Part shown: piece after piece, positions 7,710 through 10,576 of the stretch | Layout: each line of letters starts with the position of its first letter | Numbering within the stretch: the first letter of the stretch is position 1 | NCBI GenBank assembly: GCA_049965455.1 | Contig: JBMFWH010000045.1 | Span: forward strand, 1 to 10,576 | Reading direction: 5' to 3' | Length of the DNA: 10,576 nt | Origin: JAVRLB01 sp049965455 | GTDB lineage: Archaea > Thermoplasmatota > Thermoplasmata > Thermoplasmatales > ARK-15 | Program-made: the position numbers and the translations under genes | The notes under the pieces: generated by a model | Told to the model about the DNA's origin: nothing | What the model saw: the letters and a program-made list of their open reading frames with translations, nothing else | Databases searched by the model: none

Positions 7710-8096
7710 ATGGAAATAAAACAGGGATTAAAATATGCAAAAACTCATGAATGGGTCCAAGTTACAGGATCAAGTGCCAGAATTGGCATATCAGACTATG
7801 CACAGCAGCAGCTGACTGATATAGTATACATGGAGTTGCCTGACAAAGGTGCAAAAATTAAGAAAGGACAGACTTTTGGAGTGCTTGAGTCTGTAAAAGC
7901 GGTTGAAGATATATATGCACCGGTGTCTGGAACAGTGCTGCAGAAAAATCAAAACGTTATAGACAATCCAGATCTATTAAATAACGATCCTTACAACGCA
8001 TGGCTCATAGAGATCAAACTCGATAACGATAAAGAGCTGAATGAACTTATGGACGACAAGGCTTACACACAGTTCTTGGCCACTCAAAAACATTAA
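7710..8096 (+). CDS. gcvH: Glycine cleavage system H protein
   Basis: A 128-residue lipoyl carrier that takes the aminomethyl group from glycine dehydrogenase (P protein) and presents it to the T protein and dihydrolipoamide dehydrogenase in the cytoplasm. The family signature is complete: KYAKTHEWV near the start, GISDYAQQQLTDIVYMELP, and the lipoylation site GVLESVKAVEDIYAPVSG with the modified lysine at K63, followed by NDPYNAWLIEI. Length is normal for GcvH. The start is fixed by a good ribosome site. No P, T or L protein gene is visible here, so the rest of the system must be encoded elsewhere. It lies 4 bp upstream of rlmE and is probably co-transcribed with it. Since GcvH can also serve as a general lipoyl carrier, a role beyond glycine catabolism is possible. 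Confidence 0.95.
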   Translation: MEIKQGLKYAKTHEWVQVTGSSARIGISDYAQQQLTDIVYMELPDKGAKIKKGQTFGVLESVKAVEDIYAPVSGTVLQKNQNVIDNPDLLNNDPYNAWLIEIKLDNDKELNELMDDKAYTQFLATQKH

Positions 8097-8100
8097 AAGC

Positions 8101-8730
8101 ATGAAGAGACAGGATCTATACTACAAACTTTCAAAAAAAGAACATTATCGGTCTCGGGCAGCATATAAGCTTTTGCAGCTTGATGCCCGCTTTTTTATAT
8201 TTAAGAGAGGACAGACAGTACTGGAGTTGGGTGCTTCGCCAGGTGGCTGGAGCCAGGTTGCTTCAGAAAAAATCGAAAAAGAGGGGTTTTTGATAGGCGT
8301 GGATATTAAGCCTGTTAAGAAACTGGAGGGTGCAGTTTTCATTAAACATGACATCATGGAAGATAGTGTCATAAGCGAAATAGTGAATGTCTTAAAAAGC
8401 TACAAGAGAACTGAGAGAGTGCAAGTGCTTATCTCTGATATGGCCCCTCATACCTCCGGCAACAAATCTATAGATCATGTAAAATCGATAGCGTTAGCAG
8501 AACGTGCTTGGTTTTTAGCAACCAATCTGTTACAGAGAAACGGGCATATGGTAGTTAAAGTTTTTAATGGAGATCTTCTCCAGAGCTTCCGGAAAGAGCT
8601 GGAAAAACATTTTGTTTTCTGTAAAATAAACGTTCCGGATGCTACCAGAGAAGGCAGTAGAGAAGTGTACATTATCTGCAAAAAATTTAAAGGAGTTGAA
8701 GAGTACCATCCAGCCGTTCTATCTCCATGA
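8101..8730 (+). CDS. rlmE: 23S rRNA (uridine-2'-O-) methyltransferase, FtsJ/RrmJ family
   Basis: A 209-residue S-adenosylmethionine-dependent 2'-O-methyltransferase of the RrmJ type, which methylates a uridine in the A-loop of 23S rRNA. The SAM-binding loop GASPGGW is at 44-50. The catalytic K-D-K-E tetrad is complete: K23 in RSRAAYKLLQLD, D113 in SDMAPHTSGN, K153 in MVVKVFNG, E188 in SREVYIICKKF. Length matches the bacterial and archaeal single-domain enzyme. I start at ATG 8101 because MKRQDLYYKLSKKEHYRSRA is the usual N-terminus; an in-frame ATG at 8041 lies inside gcvH and adds unrelated residues. The gene follows gcvH by 4 bp. Its last 44 bp overlap the end of the convergent gene on the other strand. 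Confidence 0.93.
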   Translation: MKRQDLYYKLSKKEHYRSRAAYKLLQLDARFFIFKRGQTVLELGASPGGWSQVASEKIEKEGFLIGVDIKPVKKLEGAVFIKHDIMEDSVISEIVNVLKSYKRTERVQVLISDMAPHTSGNKSIDHVKSIALAERAWFLATNLLQRNGHMVVKVFNGDLLQSFRKELEKHFVFCKINVPDATREGSREVYIICKKFKGVEEYHPAVLSP

Positions 8731-9310
8731 TCACTAATACTCTCTTGTATTTATTGTTGCTTATTATCTCTTTTATTTTATCTGCAAAATGCTGTTCTCT
8801 CAAAAGCTCTAATTTTTTGTATCCTTTCAACTTTATTACCTCTTTGTCCCAGGATATTGCAAAGTTTTCAGGACTTGAAAAATCGTAATGTTTGTTCCAC
8901 AAATGTCCTTTTCTGTATGAATACCTTAAAAGATCGAACAAAGAAACTTGTTCCGTGTATTGCTCATTGTACATCTTTTCATCTAGATCTATTGCAACCA
9001 GATCAACATTCTTGGATTTAGAAAACTCAATGATCGTCACGTAAGAAGGAATAGGCATCCTCACTTTCCCAAATTCTTTCAGTTTCAGTCCATATAAAAG
9101 TTCATAATCAGACAGGTCCATCTCAAACGGCTCTTTCAGGTATTTTGACAGTCCTTCAAGCTCTTCCGGAGAAATGCCAATGAGTATTAATTCAGGTTTT
9201 TCTTGCGATTCAAGAAGATCTGCGATCGCTTCTGCTTCAGAAACCAAGCCACGAACAGTACCTATAATAGTCACATCCGTGCTTAAGATCATCTTCTGCA
9301 AGATCTTCAT
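8687..9310 (-). CDS. Diverged TraB-like protein lacking the conserved histidines
   Basis: A 207-residue protein that I do not recognise by name, but its layout follows the TraB family. IIGTVRGLVSEAEAIADLL corresponds to the N-terminal GxxH segment, PELILIGISPEELEGL to PDVIGIELDELRYQAL, VDLVAIDLDE to the central strand ending in Asp, REQHFADKI (171-179) to the DRNAYM segment, and RVLVIMEIERLDG to the FVGDAHISG segment. The two histidines of the neighbouring TraB protein (H9 and H188) align with R20 and a Glu/Arg stretch near 197-199, so metal chemistry is probably lost. The start ATG overlaps the TGA of the upstream cHTH gene (ATGA), suggesting coupled translation; ATG codon 7 is an alternative. 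The 3' end overlaps rlmE by 44 bp tail to tail. The TraB relationship is inferred from motif order only. Confidence 0.75.
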   Translation of the reverse strand: MKILQKMILSTDVTIIGTVRGLVSEAEAIADLLESQEKPELILIGISPEELEGLSKYLKEPFEMDLSDYELLYGLKLKEFGKVRMPIPSYVTIIEFSKSKNVDLVAIDLDEKMYNEQYTEQVSLFDLLRYSYRKGHLWNKHYDFSSPENFAISWDKEVIKLKGYKKLELLREQHFADKIKEIISNNKYKRVLVIMEIERLDGTLQLL

Positions 9311-10251
9311 AGTTTGTGTTCCTCTAAAATAGCTTTGATGCTTATATTTTTCTTCACATTCATAATATCTCTTATCGATATTACTGGTACTGATGCTTTA
9401 GAATAGTTTTCATCCTTAAATCTAGATATTAAAAAAGATTCTTTTTCTGTAATTTTTGAGATTTTGGCTAGGTCTTCTGATTTGGATTTCAGGTCCTCTC
9501 TCTCGTTTAATAGCCCTGTTAAATATATATCGTTCAGATACGTTGTGATGGCGTCTATCTTCGAGTGTTTGGTATAGTAAATTCTGCCACCTACCACTTC
9601 GAATATGTTGGATATTTCTTCTTTAAAATCGTCGTCCGGGGCAATAAATTTGTTAAAATCCTTCGGCTTTTCATGGTACTTGAACGGATCTAAATCTTCA
9701 ATTAAGGGCACTTCTAGATACTCTTCAAGTTTAATGATCACATCTATGGATGTTGCGCTCTCTCCCTCTTCATACATCAATATTGTTCTCCTAGATACCC
9801 TTCCTACTCGTGCAAGCTCCCCAAGAGATATGTCTTTACTCTCTCTTACTTCCTTTAACAAGCGGTTGTTAATCTTAACATAAAATCCACCAGGCGCAGC
9901 AAAGGAAATGGGATATATGATATCTTTTACATACTCATAGAATGTCTTAAATGAAAGGATAGGAAGCCCGTGCCTAGAGTATACAACTGAATCTTCCAAG
10001 TTTCCAGACCCAGATCTAAGGCCTATAACTAGAGGTTTAGCGCCTAAAAAATTGGCTAATAGCTTTAGCTCTTCTGCAATCTCGATTTTGATAGTATCCA
10101 CATTTAAAAACACTTTTATTATATAGAACTCTTGCTCTCGTTTTGCTAAGATATCGTAACAGGTACCGCGAAACATTTGCACAGATACCTTAAAATTCTC
10201 AGCGGCTAGAAATCTCGAAATTTGTTCTATCAGTTCTTCTCTAGTAAACAT
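9307..10251 (-). CDS. Archaeal cHTH (XRE-type) transcriptional regulator
   Basis: A 314-residue putative DNA-binding regulator of a family conserved in euryarchaea. It has a central Cro/C1-type helix-turn-helix at about residues 129-184: LLKEVRESKDISLGELARV, then GRVSRRTILMYEEGESATS. The N-terminal 110 residues form an alpha/beta domain (YDILAKREQEFYIIKVF, EELKLLANFLGAKPLVIGLR) of the kind seen in this family; it vaguely recalls a nuclease fold without a complete active site. A C-terminal domain of about 120 residues contains RIYYTKHSKIDAIT and is of unknown role. I start at ATG 10251 because a TATA box lies about 26-34 nt upstream, consistent with a leaderless transcript; a TTG two codons earlier (10257) is less likely. 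The downstream TraB-like gene overlaps by ATGA, so the two probably act together. Target genes are unknown; autoregulation is possible. Confidence 0.85.
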   Translation of the reverse strand: MFTREELIEQISRFLAAENFKVSVQMFRGTCYDILAKREQEFYIIKVFLNVDTIKIEIAEELKLLANFLGAKPLVIGLRSGSGNLEDSVVYSRHGLPILSFKTFYEYVKDIIYPISFAAPGGFYVKINNRLLKEVRESKDISLGELARVGRVSRRTILMYEEGESATSIDVIIKLEEYLEVPLIEDLDPFKYHEKPKDFNKFIAPDDDFKEEISNIFEVVGGRIYYTKHSKIDAITTYLNDIYLTGLLNEREDLKSKSEDLAKISKITEKESFLISRFKDENYSKASVPVISIRDIMNVKKNISIKAILEEHKL

Positions 10252-10276
10252 ATTCAAATCTTTTAAAAATAATCAG

Positions 10277-10285
10277 TATATAAAG
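10277..10285 (-). promoter_or_regulatory. TATA box of the cHTH regulator gene
   Basis: Read on the minus strand this is CTTTATATA, close to the archaeal consensus. The spacing to ATG 10251 (about 26 nt from the box edge) fits transcription starting at or a few bases before the start codon, a leaderless mRNA. Confidence 0.65.
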
Positions 10286-10354
10286 TTTACTAAAATTTAG
10301 CCTCATGTAATTTCCTGAAAAAAATTTCAGAATATTACCCCAGATTACCTATCA

Positions 10355-10392
10355 TAACTTCAAAAACGTAATAGATCACGATTCTGAAGTTA
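10355..10392. repeat. 8-bp inverted repeat with alternative pairing
   Basis: TAACTTCA (10355-10362) is the perfect inverse of TGAAGTTA (10385-10392), with a 22-nt spacer. The right arm overlaps ATTCTGAA (10381-10388), which is in turn the perfect inverse of TTCAGAAT (10326-10333), so two mutually exclusive pairings exist. In AT-rich DNA short repeats may be chance. Confidence 0.5.
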
Positions 10393-10410
10393 AGTTCTCA
10401 TAAAAGCTAG

Positions 10411-10451
10411 TATTATCTGTACTTTTCACTGTATTTAAAGGACAGATAATA
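10411..10451. repeat. Strong stem-loop, 15-bp arms
   Basis: TATTATCTGTACTTT (10411-10425) and AAAGGACAGATAATA (10437-10451) are inverse complements with a single mismatch (10421/10441), the outer 10 bp being perfect, around an 11-nt loop. It lies between the divergent promoters, about 50 bp upstream of the TATA box of the gene starting at 10529. It could be an operator, a small RNA or a mobile-element remnant. Confidence 0.75.
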
Positions 10452-10499
10452 TATTTTATTTTGTAATAATAAACTATAGTTTTGCGGTTTTGAAAAAAA

Positions 10500-10507
10500 T
10501 TTATATT
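10500..10507 (+). promoter_or_regulatory. TATA box of the gene running off the right edge
   Basis: TTTATATT preceded by an A-rich stretch, centred about 26 nt before ATG 10529. This is the spacing expected for a leaderless archaeal transcript and is the main support for the start codon at 10529. Confidence 0.55.
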
Positions 10508-10528
10508 ATTTTACTATTCATATATTTA

Positions 10529-10576
10529 ATGATAGAGATTCCTGTTTATCAAGGACCTGACACATTTAATTCATTA
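10529..10576 (+). CDS. Start of an unidentified gene, cut by the window edge
   Basis: ATG 10529 opens 16 codons (MIEIPVYQGPDTFNSL) with no stop before the window ends. There is no ribosome site, but a well-placed TATA box suggests a leaderless start. It is divergent from the cHTH regulator and might be under its control. The fragment is too short to identify a family. Confidence 0.5.
   Translation, partial: MIEIPVYQGPDTFNSL

Larger units (their letters stand above)
10258..10528. other. Intergenic region with divergent promoters and inverted repeats
   Basis: About 270 bp between divergently oriented genes, strongly AT-rich. It holds a TATA box at each end, a 15-bp-arm stem-loop (10411-10451), and shorter alternative inverted repeats between 10315 and 10392. 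I see no tRNA, no CRISPR-type repeat and no credible ORF longer than a few codons. Confidence 0.7.

Noticed and set aside
8041..8100. Earlier in-frame ATG for rlmE
   Set aside because: Would overlap the end of gcvH by 56 bp and adds 20 residues not expected in the FtsJ family; ATG 8101 gives the usual N-terminus.
9605..9883. Open plus-strand stretch within the cHTH regulator gene
   Set aside because: Antisense shadow of the helix-turn-helix coding region, with no initiation signals.
1..10576. CRISPR array, tRNA or rRNA genes
   Set aside because: No regularly spaced direct repeats, cloverleaf-like segments or rRNA-conserved stretches were seen; the only repeats are protein-coding Ig-like units and intergenic inverted repeats.

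Overview
The window looks like part of the chromosome of a low-GC, acid-loving archaeon of the Thermoplasmata (Thermoplasma/Ferroplasma/Cuniculiplasma relatives). This rests on archaeal families (TraB-type protein, archaeal cHTH regulator), archaeal TATA boxes about 25 nt ahead of likely leaderless starts, GGTGA-type ribosome sites, and above all a huge secreted acid-protease-like protein with the FTESGLPxGTxW surface repeats typical of this group. The assignment is an inference from gene content, since no rRNA marker is present.

Layout. Bases 1-508 hold the C-terminal part of an IS630-type transposase whose frame is broken at a run of eight A's. Bases 587-6082 encode one 1831-residue extracellular membrane-anchored protein. 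In order it carries a signal segment, an S53 (sedolisin) propeptide and protease domain, a thermopsin-like segment, an Ig-like repeat, a GH18-like glycosidase domain, two more Ig-like repeats, an InlB-like repeat, three further Ig-like repeats and a C-terminal membrane anchor. Bases 6083-6414 have no convincing gene. From 6415 on the genes are compact housekeeping or conserved genes. On the minus strand are thpR (7631-7095) and a TraB-family gene (7098-6415), overlapping by ATGA. On the plus strand are gcvH (7710-8096) and rlmE (8101-8730), 4 bp apart. On the minus strand again are an archaeal cHTH regulator (10251-9307) and a diverged TraB-like gene (9310-8687), also overlapping by ATGA. Bases 10258-10528 are intergenic and rich in inverted repeats, and a leaderless gene start at 10529 runs off the right edge.

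How they fit. The large protein is probably a cell-surface digestive or adhesive enzyme for an acid environment and is not functionally tied to the rest. gcvH is the lipoyl carrier of the glycine cleavage system and rlmE methylates 23S rRNA; they seem to share a transcript without an obvious pathway link. The two minus-strand pairs have the same plan, an upstream gene followed by an ATGA-coupled TraB-fold gene, and the second TraB-like protein has lost both hallmark histidines.

The strongest novelty candidate is the multi-enzyme fusion at 587-6082, particularly the GH18-like domain embedded between Ig-like repeats of a sedolisin/thermopsin-like protein. The second is the pair of TraB-fold genes. 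The third is the strong stem-loop at 10411-10451.
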